Source: Pavlovales sp. CCMP2436 (taxonomy: Eukaryota > Haptophyta > Pavlovophyceae > Pavlovales). From it: a stretch of DNA of 16,603 bases. The notes under the pieces were generated by a model. The model had not been told where the DNA came from and ran no database searches. It worked only from the letters and a program-made list of their open reading frames with translations. The stretch covers positions 138,895 through 155,497 of the forward strand of contig MU631345.1 of NCBI GenBank assembly GCA_026770615.1, read 5' to 3'. This document shows, piece after piece, positions 1 to 8,250 of this stretch; the stretch's first letter is position 1; each line of letters starts with the position of its first letter. The translations under genes and the position numbers were made by a program.

Positions 1-64
<64 letters not shown>
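1..64. repeat. 64-base poly-G run at window start
   Basis: The first 64 bases are uninterrupted G. It directly abuts the first exon of the R1 gene. A related copy of that exon (11171 onward) is also preceded by a G-rich tract at 11149-11168, so some of the run may be genuine. A run this long at a sequence end could equally be a sequencing or assembly artefact. Confidence 0.95.
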
Positions 65-65
65 C

Positions 66-1280
66 TATGACTTCTGCTACGACCTCGTCATCGACTTCAA
101 CTTCACCTCTACCATTACTGCTGTCAGGACTAATGTCTACCGCCGATCACACCTGTGAGTGAACCCCTTCTGTTAAACACTGCTGAGCCGCTAATATACA
201 TCTATTTGTAGGTCAGAACACCTGCGGCTGTTGTTGAGGGAGCCAGCTCGTTTCGGAGTCCCCAGAGCACTCACGCAAGGTGAGCTGTAGTTTTCCTCGC
301 GCACTGTCCCAATCCTAGCTTTAGCCCGTTTGCCTGTTCTCCACTGTTCGATCTCACTGCCACCCTTCACTCTAATAAATACACCCATTTTTATAAACTG
401 TACGACAACATCAATCACAAGCTCTGCTCGCCGCCTTTTTCAAAATGCTCTGGAACCCGGAGACGCGCGGGGCCAAGCTGCGAGTGGAGGTGCGCCAACT
501 GCTGCTTTTACTCTAAAAAAAAAACCTCTCCCGACTTGCAGCCCTAGGGCGTACAGGTCCGACATGCTGCCAGCTTACGAAGGTACTATGACCCCCACCC
601 CCACCCCCCCCTTCCCCAATCTCCTCCCTCCAGCCCCATTTTACCCTACCCCAATAGTTATAATCACACAATGATAACAAGTACGGGTCGAGGCTCCGCT
701 GTGACTGAAAGCACACACACACACACGCACACACACACACACGCGCGCGCAACACACAACACAACACACACAACGTGACCCACAACATACAACAACACAC
801 ACACGCAATACACATACACACACGACATGCAACACAACACATACACACAACACACACACACACACCACACACACACCACACACACACAACACACACACAA
901 CAACACACACACACGACACACACACAAAACGAGTTTAGCCGAAGCTTTTGCTCGCTCACTGTCCTAGCTCCCACTCCTGCTTGCCTGCTGCTCACTGTCT
1001 GATATCATTATCTGACCCGCTATCTCATTATCCTAGCTCCCATTCCCACTATCTGCTCTAGCTGCTGTTTTTCCCAATGATAATCACAGGTGCACACACA
1101 CACACACACACCACCCCTCATGTTAATGATGATAATAGCAATAATACTCGCAGGTTCTGTGCGGCTCGCGACCAGAACGCGTCGCAAGCGCTCTCGCCTC
1201 TGACGCTGTGGCGCATTCTGCGCCCGGGTACCACCCACGGCACCCTCGGGCAGCCAGGGCAGATATCCTACAGTTGCTAG
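66..1280 (+). CDS. Multi-exon hypothetical gene, 5' end missing, one in-frame TAG
   Basis: I do not recognise the product. Proposed exons are 66-154, 212-279, 422-489, 542-582 and 1154-1280. Each intron begins GT (GTGAGT, GTGAGC, GTGCGC, GTACTA) and ends AG. Reading phase is kept across every junction: CT+G, G+CT, phase 0, AG+G. The joined product contains YDFCYDLVIDFNF, then SEHLRLLLREPARFG, then AAFFKMLWNPETRG, and ends LGQPGQISYSC. Third codon positions are mostly C or G, notably in exons 1, 3 and 5. Exon 4 has a TAG at 545-547; a related shard at 12668 has GAA at that codon, so the stop is probably a mutation. If intron 3 is not removed, exon 3 instead ends at a TAA at 512-514. Intron 4 is about 570 bases and holds the CA satellite. 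The start lies in or before the poly-G. The structure is inferred by eye, and this may be a decaying family copy. Exon 1 and exon 4 pieces recur elsewhere in the window. Confidence 0.45.
711..929. repeat. CA-rich microsatellite
   Basis: About 220 bases of CA dinucleotides broken by AACAC, CGCA and CCACAC interruptions. It lies in the proposed fourth intron of the first gene. A shorter CA run is at 1092-1112. Cys/Val-rich open frames on the minus strand here are only readings of the satellite. Confidence 0.95.
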
Positions 1281-1337
1281 CAGATCAGGTTCTTTTTTTT
1301 TTTGCTAGGTTGTTTTTAGCATACTCGCCCAGTCAAC

Positions 1338-1571
1338 ATGTTTGAAAACTATGGCCGGATCTCTTACTGTCAGAGAAATGGAGTTGCTTTGAGCGCATCG
1401 ACGCCAAGTATAACACCCCTCCCCCGTCTTCATGAACAGCTTTGGATCCGTCCTGCTGACATTCCGCGGTTGCGCACCGAGGCTGGGTGCATGGCGTTGG
1501 AGCACTACGAGCTCACCCGCTCCGAACTCGCCAAGGGACTGGCCACGCCGGTGACGCCTATGCCGCGATGA
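1338..1571 (+). CDS. Small hypothetical ORF or last exon, 77 codons
   Basis: An ATG-initiated frame ends at TGA 1569-1571. Its second half, from LWIRPADIPRLR to the C-terminus TPVTPMPR, has high G/C at third positions and a balanced composition. The first half is less convincing and has an AG acceptor-like site just before LWIR (near 1439). It may therefore be a terminal exon starting around 1440 rather than a complete gene. No family is recognised. It follows the first gene by under 60 bases, but I could not find a splice that joins the two in phase. Confidence 0.25.
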   Translation: MFENYGRISYCQRNGVALSASTPSITPLPRLHEQLWIRPADIPRLRTEAGCMALEHYELTRSELAKGLATPVTPMPR

Positions 1572-1670
1572 TTCTGGCAAACAAAACAAATGTGATTTGC
1601 ATTTCAGACGATACCCTCTGGCCCATGACAGGCTATAGCTTGATAGCAACCAGCATAGCATCTCATCAAC

Positions 1671-1835
1671 CGCCCTCGCCCGGGCATACTACCGGAGTTA
1701 TTCCACCGGCATGCGGTGTTCAAGCCAGGCAGCCGACTAAGGCAAACAGCAGGCAATGGGCGACGCAGCGCTCAGACCAGCGAAACTTCCAGGACTGTCA
1801 GACGCCAGCTTGAATCCTGATCATTTCATATATAC
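1671..1835 (+). repeat. Dispersed repeat R2, copy a
   Basis: This stretch matches 8091-8250 along most of its length and 6356-6400 in its right part. Shared blocks are GGGCA.ACTACCGGAG, GCAGCCGACTAAGGCA, GCAGGCAATGGGCGACGCAG and GTCAGACGCCAGCTTGAATC. All copies run into AT-rich sequence with TATATA after the last block. No coding potential is obvious. Confidence 0.85.
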
Positions 1836-1916
1836 AGTACAGAGCAGAGGGTGTACCACTCGTATAGGCAGTGTTGGGACGGTATATATGCGTGAGTTGT
1901 TGTAATTGTAGTAAAT

Positions 1917-2976
1917 ATGAAAATAGGCCTCATGGCAACATTTTATCAGACTACCGTGGGAATCGGACTCACGGTCCGTTCCATGCGTTCTACGGAACGA
2001 TGGCGGCCCGTTCGTTTGGAACTGATACAACAGCTGCACTCAACGGCTCGTGTCGAGTGCAGCCAGCCAACCTTGGTGACAAAACTCGCAGCCGTTCGTG
2101 CAGGGGGACCGCATCGAACCAACCATGCTCAGCCCCTCGACGCGCGCGCGCGCCGGCGCTCAGCAGTAGGTGGCTACGAGGCGCAGAAGAGCGGCTCCAA
2201 AAACCTGGTCGATGCTGCTGCTCGCCAAGCACGCGAGGACGCGGGCGAGAGCAAGTACGCGCCGGCGGGCATGCACCCCGAGTGGTGCAACGACCACTAC
2301 GAGCAGCGCGCCCTGAAATTGGCAGAGGAGGCTGCTGCCGGGGAGGTGGCGGCGAACGCGCTGGTCGCGACTGCGGAGAAGCTGGAGTGAGACGACCGCC
2401 AGCGCGCAGGGTGGTGGCAGCGCACTCACAAGTACGAGGTCAAGAGACGTGAGCTCAGGGCAAGCGCCCAGCAGGCCTCTGCGCGCGTCGAGCTGGTGGC
2501 GCTCATCGCTGTGGTGGATGGCAGAGCCCCCGATCCCGTGGTCTCTAAGACGGTGGCGTGCAAGGCGCAGCGCAACGCCCTCAAGCTGGCGGCGGTCCTG
2601 CTCGACATGACCGAGAGCATCGGCGCCAATCGTACGGGCGCCGCGATGAAGAAGGCGATGGCGATTGGGCGGGGCTCTCTGTTGGCAGTGGCGATATCCG
2701 ACCTCCCCCGTCACCAAGGACGAGCTCTTCAAGCGCTGGAGACGACTCGTCTTCGTGGCGAACTTAGACCTCTTCAAGACGCTGGCGCGGCCGGCACGCC
2801 TCAACGCTGCCACCAGCGCCGGCGCGTGCCACCCACCCGTGCCGGCCACGCGTGGCGTAAATGTAAAATTAATGTCGCCTGTGGTCTCTGCTAAGACTGC
2901 AACTAGCCGCGTGTGCGACCATGTGCACCGCAACAAATCTCAGCTTTCCCAGTGCCGACCTTGTTACGCCGCTTGA
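1917..2976 (+). pseudogene. Degenerate hypothetical gene, tandem unit 1
   Basis: Family not recognised. One frame runs from about 1917 past an in-frame TGA (2388-2390) to about 2700, then shifts by one base at the C run in ACCTCCCCCG (2701-2710) and continues to 2976. Protein-like parts are GSKNLVDAAARQARED (about 2190-2240), HPEWCNDHYEQRALKLAEEA, WWQRTHKYEVKRREL after the TGA, and TKDELFKRWRRLVFVANL after the shift. The composition is helical and charged, Ala/Glu/Arg-rich. A piece near its N-terminus matches KGSSKQLELAAAMQAREN of unit 2, and both units share an upstream block with CAAAACTCGC. The stop plus homopolymer shift suggest a decayed copy, though sequencing error could explain the shift. 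A transposon origin is possible, but no catalytic motif is visible. Confidence 0.4.
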
Positions 2977-3134
2977 GGGGCACCGGTAGCACGATGGCTG
3001 CCAGCTGGAGTGCTCGATCTTCAATTAGCAGCACCCCGTGCAGTGACTCGCGGCGCACGGGGTAAGCCACTACCGGTCGCAAAACTCGCCACCGTCGGTG
3101 CGCACGGTGTCCCGTCGATCAACGACCAGAGTGC

Positions 3135-3933
3135 ATGCCTCGCAGGTTCAAGCTCGATGGTGGCAAAAAGGGCAGCAGCAAGCAGCTCGAGCTGGCCGCA
3201 GCTATGCAAGCTCGTGAGAACGGAGGTACCTGCCGCCGGAGCCCAAGGTTGTGGTCGTCGACGACGACGCCGTCGACAATGTGGTCGTCAACCTCGACAA
3301 CGTGCACAACAAGGTCGAGGCCGACATCGTCACCGTGCGCAACTGGGAGGCGTCCAAGCAGTGCATGGCCAAGATGAGGGCCAATCTGAAGCGCGCGGCG
3401 GCTACCAACGTTGCCGCGCCTACGGCGGCTGCGCTCCCGTCGGGTACGTCGGCCTTTTCGCTGAAGCAGAACGGCGAGCCACGCAAAACCGAACCCGCGG
3501 CAGAAGTGGCCAAGTCGACTGCGGTGCAGCGCATCGTGAAGGCAGCGTCACTCTCGCGCTGCTCCGCCGCGCAGCGGGCGAGGCACTGAAGTGCGCGCTT
3601 AACCAGGTCCACTGCCGCGGACTGTTGGAGGACCGCGGGCTCGCCGCGCCCGAGACATCTCGGATCACAGTGGATATCATCGGCAACGTGCGTAAGACGC
3701 TGGAGCGCGTGCAGTCGTCCAAGGCGGGCCCGCTATCCAAGGTGGGCAAGCAGTACGCGGCTACGATTGCCATAGCGGCCGCCAGCTCCCTGCCTGCGTC
3801 GCCGAATGCCCCCGCCCTCTCAGCGCGTGCGGCCAATACTACTACTACTACGACAAATACTAATACTAATATCAAACCCACCCTCTCACCCCCCTCCCTG
3901 CGCCGCCACCGTCATCTCGCCACGCAGCAATAG
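3135..3933 (+). pseudogene. Degenerate hypothetical gene, tandem unit 2
   Basis: It starts at ATG 3135 with MPRRFKLDGGKKGSSKQLEL and continues in that frame to about 3225. The best reading then moves to a second frame (YLPPEPKVVVVDDDAVDNVV, on to about 3545) and then to a third (ALKCALNQVHCRGLLEDRGL, VRKTLERVQSSKAG) that ends at TAA 3931-3933. Each change fits a one-base deletion. No GT-AG pair that repairs the first one was found. The last 35 or so codons are low complexity (Thr/Asn runs from a microsatellite). The N-terminal block resembles unit 1, about 1 kb upstream in the same orientation, so these are diverged tandem paralogues. Function unknown. No transposase, nuclease or other catalytic motif was seen. 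Confidence 0.4.
3838..3871. repeat. ACT/AAT trinucleotide microsatellite
   Basis: Tandem ACT repeats pass into AATACT repeats inside the 3' part of tandem unit 2, where they would encode Thr and Thr-Asn runs. Confidence 0.8.
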
Positions 3934-4429
3934 TTTCCCAACCGCCTCTGCGAGATCAGCATCGCCGCTCTGATCTATTTATTTCCATTTATTTAGGGTA
4001 TTATCGCACGTCCAGAAGTGCGATGTGTATTAGCGGTGCACATAGTCGTGCCCTGCAACTATGTGACTTAACTCACAACTATCCACCAATACCAACTCCC
4101 AGTCACCGCAAGCCGGTGGCCCGTGAGTGGTAGTTCAAATCACTGCAACTCACAGTCCTCCCAATCACAGCAACTCCCATTCCTTCGACAGCCCGGTCTG
4201 ACGGTATCGAACCAGCTAGAAGAAGTTTCCAGCGTTAATAAATTAAATAGCCTACAGACACAGACTGAATCACCGTCCAGATCCCACTGCTCCCCACCGG
4301 AAAGTACACCTTCGCTCGTGTTGTAAACGGTCCCGCCCCTGACCCTAGTTAAGAGTCTAAAGCGTAAATTCCCGTAAATGCCATTTAATGAGTCGCGCAG
4401 GTGTATTAAGGAGTCGCGCAGAACTATGA
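3934..4429. other. Gene-free spacer
   Basis: No supportable gene. The stretch from about 4060 to 4210 is made of short variants of CAACTC and CAATCAC, giving an apparent Ser/Gln-rich frame. GAGTCGCGCAG occurs at 4390-4400 and again at 4411-4421. Confidence 0.6.
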
Positions 4430-4915
4430 AGGAAATCCGTTTGTCTCTGTTTGACCGAAAGCATACGAACGGATACGAATGGATACGAACATTTTTTTAG
4501 TTTACGCAATCCGTTCAGCTCGGTATCCGTTTGTTTGGTATCCGTGCGATCGAGATTTAAGGGAGCTTTAAGGTAACGAACGGATACGAACAGACATCGA
4601 ACGGATATTTTAGTTTACGATCCGTTCGGTGGTCTGTAAGCTCGAATGTTTAAGGGAATTTTAAGGGTGACGACGAATGTATACGAACGGATACCGAACG
4701 GATTTTTATTTTGTGCGAATCCGTTCGTATCTGTTCGGTATTGATCACACAGATACCGAACGGATACCTAATAGATTGTTTTAGTTTACGCGATCCGTAC
4801 GGCATCCGTTAGTATCACATTAAATTCCCCACAAATGTCCTTAAAAGGAATACTTCACGGGATAAAATTTGCGAACAGATGCCGAACGGACATCGTTCGG
4901 ATTATAGACGCACCG
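4430..4915. repeat. Cluster of CGAACGGATA / ATCCGTTCG motifs in both orientations
   Basis: At least six AACGGAT sites (near 4470, 4578, 4602, 4686, 4696, 4757) are interleaved with ATCCGTT sites (near 4508, 4523, 4620, 4719, 4805). The block TAGTTTACG followed by ATCCGT recurs at about 4499, 4612 and 4784. Each forms a potential stem-loop with the CGAACGGAT before it. TTTAAGGGA-type links lie between units. No ORF was found. This is a degenerate tandem and inverted repeat whose function is unknown. Confidence 0.85.
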
Positions 4916-4943
4916 AACGCGTCCACAGGATGACTTTTTTTTG

Positions 4944-5200
4944 CGTCGGTCTGGTAGCATCTCATGACCGGACCCGGGCGGCAGTCGGACTGGACTGTTG
5001 AGTGGTAAATTTTATGATGCCGCCGGAGGCCCTACCGGGTGCCCTGATCATGCTTGTGAAGTGAGGATTCCGCGTAGGCCTGGTAGCTTCTCATGACCGG
5101 ACCCGGGCAGTCGGACTGGACTGCTGAGTGGTAAAGTTTATAATGCCGCCGTAGGCTTCACCGGGGCTCCTGATCATGCTTGCGAACTGAGGATTCCTCA
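4944..5200. repeat. Tandem duplication of a 129-bp unit
   Basis: Two direct copies (about 4944-5070 and 5071-5200) share CTGGTAGC, CTCATGACCGGACCCGGGC, AGTCGGACTGGACTG, TGAGTGGTAAA, TGATCATGCTTG and TGAGGATTC. The anchor CTGGTAG starts at 4951 and 5080, a 129-base period. Copies differ by substitutions and small indels. GC content is higher than the flanks. It is not 5S rRNA or any snRNA I recognise. It sits between the two ATCCGTTCG motif clusters. Confidence 0.9.
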
Positions 5201-5235
5201 TAAAAATGAGGTGCATCAAATTTATTCGTAGCGCT

Positions 5236-5365
5236 CAAATCCGTTCGGCATGTGTTCGTTATCCGTTCGTAACGTATAAATCCATTCGTTATTCGTTCGT
5301 TGACCGTTCGTAAAGTTCAACTCCGTTCGGTATCCTTGGTATCCGTTCGAATCCGTTCAACATCT
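5236..5365. repeat. ATCCGTTCG motif cluster, single orientation
   Basis: About eight variants of ATCCGTTCG (for example at 5242, 5262, 5340, 5351) lie on the plus strand only. In the left cluster the motif occurs in both orientations. Together the clusters bracket the 129-bp duplication. Confidence 0.8.
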
Positions 5366-5369
5366 TTAA

Positions 5370-6040
5370 AGAATTGCGGGCCCTGCCCGCCCTTTAAAAT
5401 CCGCAAGGCGCTAGGAATGCTGGGGGGTTACCTCTCTGGAGAGAATTAGAAATTCGGACCGAAGTAACTAATTCAGTGACCGATTATATCGAGATCCAAG
5501 CGATAGTGATGCCGTTGGTTTTTGCTCTCGCGCGGCTTTTGCCGCAGAGCCTGGATCAGTTAATCCGGTCAGTAATTAGTTGTCTTACACAAGGTACATA
5601 CTGTAATTCTTATTTGTTGTCGACCAAGATTAGTTGCCCGTTCGCAACTGCCTTTGTTTGGCAGTTGCCCCGGATTCGGCCCAGTCCGGATTTCGAATTA
5701 GTCTGCTGTCACGAGTTGTTACTTGCACATCGTATGTACTCGCACCATTGCTCTTTTTTCGGAGTGTCTTGCCGCGCGCGCACTCCGAGCGGTATTCTCG
5801 GACGGGTGGACGCGTTCGGAGGGGCCGCGGGCGACACATCCTCGCTCGTCCTGCTGGCCTCGTTCAGTGGTGAATCCGGAGCAGTTACCAGCTCGCGTGC
5901 CAGTACCAGGAGGACCACGGCCTCCACAAACGGCGGACCGCCGAAAGGGCTTCTTGCGATCTTCACCGCTGTTGGTGTCTCGGCGGTCGCCGCTGCGAAG
6001 TGCAGGGCAGAGGCACGTCTTTCCCCACCCCTCATTGCCG
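5370..6040. other. Spacer without a supportable gene
   Basis: A GTG-started plus frame (5476-6156) and a minus frame (5709-6122) are open here. Neither shows a domain or a convincing composition. Sequence from about 5760 becomes GC-rich and leads into the broken fragment that follows, so an upstream exon of that fragment could lie here. Confidence 0.5.
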
Positions 6041-6041
6041 C

Positions 6042-6337
6042 CCCCTCTCCCTCCTCACCCGCCTGGCGGACGCCCATCAGCGCCACGCGGCCGTGGAATC
6101 CAACCTGCGCGCTTCCGGCCACGGCAACGAGTACTATTTCAAAATCAGATCTGTAACACGGCGTGCTACAGGCGGCTGCAAGGCGCGCGTCAGAGCGAGG
6201 CAGAGAAGCGCGAGGAGGACCAGGCCCAGCATGCTCAAGAGTCCGACGACGCGCGCTAGCGGCGGATTAAGTTGCAGCTTCAGAAGCACACCCATGCGCT
6301 GGGAAGGTGGCAGCTGGGGAGGGACGTGTACGTATGA
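6042..6337 (+). pseudogene. Broken hypothetical gene tail
   Basis: A GC-rich frame reads LTRLADAHQRHAAVESNL and ends its convincing part at GNEYYFKI (about 6147). A second frame then reads CNTACYRRLQGARQSEAEKR, runs through an in-frame TAG at 6257-6259, and finishes with LGRWQLGRDVYV and TGA 6335-6337. The frame change at about 6150 has no clear intron. The second part is strongly charged and would form a helix. Repeat R2 copy c begins about 20 bases after the terminal TGA, so R2 may be a 3' untranslated region of a mobile or multicopy gene family. No family is recognised. Confidence 0.3.
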
Positions 6338-6355
6338 CTGGATTGATGCAGCACA

Positions 6356-6400
6356 ACATTCAGAACAGTCAGACGCCAGCTTGAATCCTATCATAAATAT
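6356..6400 (+). repeat. Dispersed repeat R2, copy c (right part only)
   Basis: AACATTCAGAACAGTCAG followed by ACGCCAGCTTGAATCC is identical to R2 copy b at about 8207-8240. The left part of R2 is absent. An AT-rich tail follows, as in the other copies. Confidence 0.85.
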
Positions 6401-6587
6401 ATGTAAGTATGCGCTTCGCCGAAGACAACAACGAAATGTAGCCAGTAAAACTTTAAATATATGTATCTGCAGTAGATTCGTCGGCCCTGCTTCCGATTTT
6501 GCATTTATTAAATCGAAAAGTGTCCTCGGACGACGGCGACACAGGAGGATTGGCCTAGGCCAGATATAGTCTATATTTATTCCAATA

Positions 6588-6845
6588 TTTACAGCAAAGA
6601 TTTTTTTTGCCATATTTTGCCATATTTAGCAATATTCACAGTGGCAAAAAAACCCGATAATTTGTAGGTCAGATGTTGTCAATATTTGTTGCAATATTGC
6701 CAACGAAGATTTTTTTGCCATATTTCTGCCATATTTCGCAATTTCACACCCGGCAAAAGAAAATATGCGCCAATCTATTTGCCATATTTTCAGTGGGAGG
6801 TTGGCCAATATTAAAATCAATATATTGCTTTAAAAAGCAATATCT
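6588..6845. repeat. AT-rich TTTGCCATATTT repeat with palindrome
   Basis: TTTTTTGCCATATTT followed by TGCCATATTT occurs at about 6603 and again at about 6711, each ending in a GGCAAAA block, a period near 108 bases. A third partial copy is at about 6777. The region ends in a near-palindrome, ATATTGCTTT at 6822-6831 and AAAGCAATAT at 6834-6843. No ORF was found. Confidence 0.75.
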
Positions 6846-7039
6846 GGCCTATCGCAACAGGACGCGTGGGGTGAGGGCCCATACCACCAGCGATAGGAGT
6901 CGCGGTCGTGCCAGGGGGCCGAGTAGTTCGGCCGTCGCCTGGGCGCTCACGAGATGAGCACGTCCACACACTGGATTCGCTTGACTGCTGCCGCCTGTCT
7001 TCATATTAAGTAAGTCGTTATTTAAAGAAAAGTGTCCTT

Positions 7040-7065
7040 GATGATGATGATGATGATGATGATGA
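7040..7065. repeat. GAT trinucleotide microsatellite
   Basis: Eight tandem GAT units follow the motif AAAGTGTCCTT, which also occurs at about 7109. Confidence 0.95.
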
Positions 7066-7110
7066 CCCTTCTAACACACCCGCCAGCTTAGGCTTTAGGG
7101 AGGTGGCTTA

Positions 7111-7134
7111 AGTGTCCTTGCTCGAAAGGACACT
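7111..7134. repeat. Perfect 9-bp stem-loop
   Basis: AGTGTCCTT (7111-7119) pairs with AAGGACACT (7126-7134) around a six-base loop. No poly-T tail follows, so there is no reason to call a terminator. Confidence 0.75.
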
Positions 7135-7162
7135 CGATTAACGCCCCGCAGTGTTCGAAGGC

Positions 7163-7309
7163 ATGATGGAGGCGGCGCGCACAGGTCTCCGTTTAAGACG
7201 GGGTCAACTGGTCCCTCATGCGGGCCTCCCAGAAAGCGCAGCAAGTAAAGCACTCGCGTTCGGGCTCGCCACCACCTCCGAGTGGCTCGAACCGCTCTGG
7301 CACCAGTGA
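7163..7309 (+). CDS. Short hypothetical ORF, 48 codons
   Basis: ATG 7163 to TGA 7307-7309. The product begins MMEAARTGLRLRRGQLVPHA and ends SEWLEPLWHQ. Composition is balanced and third positions are mostly G or C, unlike the AT-rich flanks. It may be an exon of a degraded gene rather than a whole one, since CGCAG just before and CAG|GTCTCC inside resemble splice sites. No family is recognised. Confidence 0.25.
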   Translation: MMEAARTGLRLRRGQLVPHAGLPESAASKALAFGLATTSEWLEPLWHQ

Positions 7310-7344
7310 ACCCGGGGTGTTTCCTGTAGGCCGCCAGTCACTTT

Positions 7345-7365
7345 AGCGGGTCCGCTGGACCCGCT
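7345..7365. repeat. Perfect 9-bp GC-rich hairpin
   Basis: AGCGGGTCC pairs exactly with GGACCCGCT around a GCT loop. No T tract follows directly. Confidence 0.7.
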
Positions 7366-7510
7366 TGGCCGTTTCAGGTCTAACAAAAAAAGCGGTGATT
7401 ATTTTGCCAAGATACGTATTCATAATAATAAATAATAATAATAAAATCGCAGAAATTGCAAAGATACAACTGTAAATATACTCGCTGGGTCTCCAGGATG
7501 CTATAACAAT

Positions 7511-7640
7511 TGCTATGAGTTCACCACCAACCTCACCTCTACCACCACCATCCCTGCTGCCAGGACTAACGTCTGACGTCGACCAAGTCAGTGAGTGAAC
7601 AACACCTGTTGAACCATGCCGAGCCGCTTTGTATATATAT
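7511..7640 (+). repeat. R1 shard: exon 1 and intron 1 of the first gene
   Basis: Matches 66-200 in order. Shared blocks are GCTATGA, TTCAAC- and TCACCTCTACCA-type sequence, CTGCCAGGACTAA, GTGAGTGAAC and the GAGCCGCT that precedes an AT-rich tail. The frame corresponding to exon 1 has a TGA at the position after ARTNV. It is a non-coding or dead copy. Confidence 0.75.
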
Positions 7641-7745
7641 AAGAGGAATAATTCGGGGGCGGGGCACGAGCTCAAAATTGCTATAAAATTCGGGGGGGGG
7701 GTGAACAATTTCGTTACTGTAGTTTGATTCTGACGGAAGGGCGAG

Positions 7746-7781
7746 AAAATGGCCAATTCAACAAATATGATTGGCCATTTT
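7746..7781. repeat. Perfect 12-bp inverted repeat, 12-base loop
   Basis: AAAATGGCCAAT (7746-7757) is the exact reverse complement of ATTGGCCATTTT (7770-7781). It lies just upstream of repeat R5 copy a. Confidence 0.85.
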
Positions 7782-7820
7782 ACCTGAAATCGTTCTTGAA
7801 TTTAGGAGGAAGTTTAAAGA

Positions 7821-7885
7821 ACTCCTAGACGCAGAATTGGACGGGGAACGGTTTCGGTGCTCGGTTCTACACCTGATTCCAAAAT
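7821..7885 (+). repeat. Dispersed repeat R5, copy a
   Basis: CCTAGACGCAGAATT, GACGGGGAAC and ACACCTGATTC match 13566-13632 in order. In both places a strong hairpin lies about 40-60 bases upstream. Confidence 0.75.
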
Positions 7886-7903
7886 GATCGTGGAGAACAG
7901 AGC

Positions 7904-7959
7904 CTCCAAAGTGAGGGCGGTATTTTTAGCAATAAACAGCATCCACACTCACTTTGGAG
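7904..7959. repeat. Perfect 12-bp inverted repeat, 32-base spacer
   Basis: CTCCAAAGTGAG (7904-7915) and CTCACTTTGGAG (7948-7959) are exact reverse complements. No ORF spans them. Confidence 0.8.
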
Positions 7960-8090
7960 ACCAATATCTTGTCATTTTTGAAAGAATTGGGTGTCAGTAC
8001 ATATGAACAAAAATGTTCCTCGTCAAATTCTACGTCAAGAGAGATCTTCAAAGTTTGAAAACAACTCATTTTGAAAATATTATATACAAA

Positions 8091-8250
8091 CGCCCTTGCC
8101 CGGGCACACTACCGGAGATCCATCGGCACGCGCGGTGGCGCCCAAGCCAGCGCAGCCGACTAAGGCACGCAGCAGGCAATGGGCGACGCAGCGCTCAGAC
8201 CAGCAAAACATTCAGAACAGTCAGACGCCAGCTTGAATCCCTATCAGTAT
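8091..8250 (+). repeat. Dispersed repeat R2, copy b
   Basis: Full-length partner of 1671-1835. Both start at CGCCCT.GCCCGGGCA and both keep the same right-hand block and AT-rich tail. Its right part is identical to R2 copy c. Confidence 0.85.

Noticed and set aside
513..1002. Open frames through the CA satellite on both strands
   Set aside because: Translations are monotonous Cys/Val or Thr/His strings produced by the dinucleotide repeat.
3222..3251. A 22-base GT-AG mini-intron to explain the frame change in tandem unit 2
   Set aside because: Removing it does not restore the downstream frame, so a one-base deletion fits better.
4944..5200. Tandem 5S rRNA genes
   Set aside because: The size is similar, but none of the conserved 5S internal control sequence is present.
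4430..5365. CRISPR-like array
   Set aside because: Repeats are short, degenerate and in both orientations, with no regular spacers, in a eukaryotic-type sequence.
5341..5365. tRNA B-box-like GTTCGAATCC
   Set aside because: It is one of the ATCCGTTCG motif variants. No A box or cloverleaf can be drawn.
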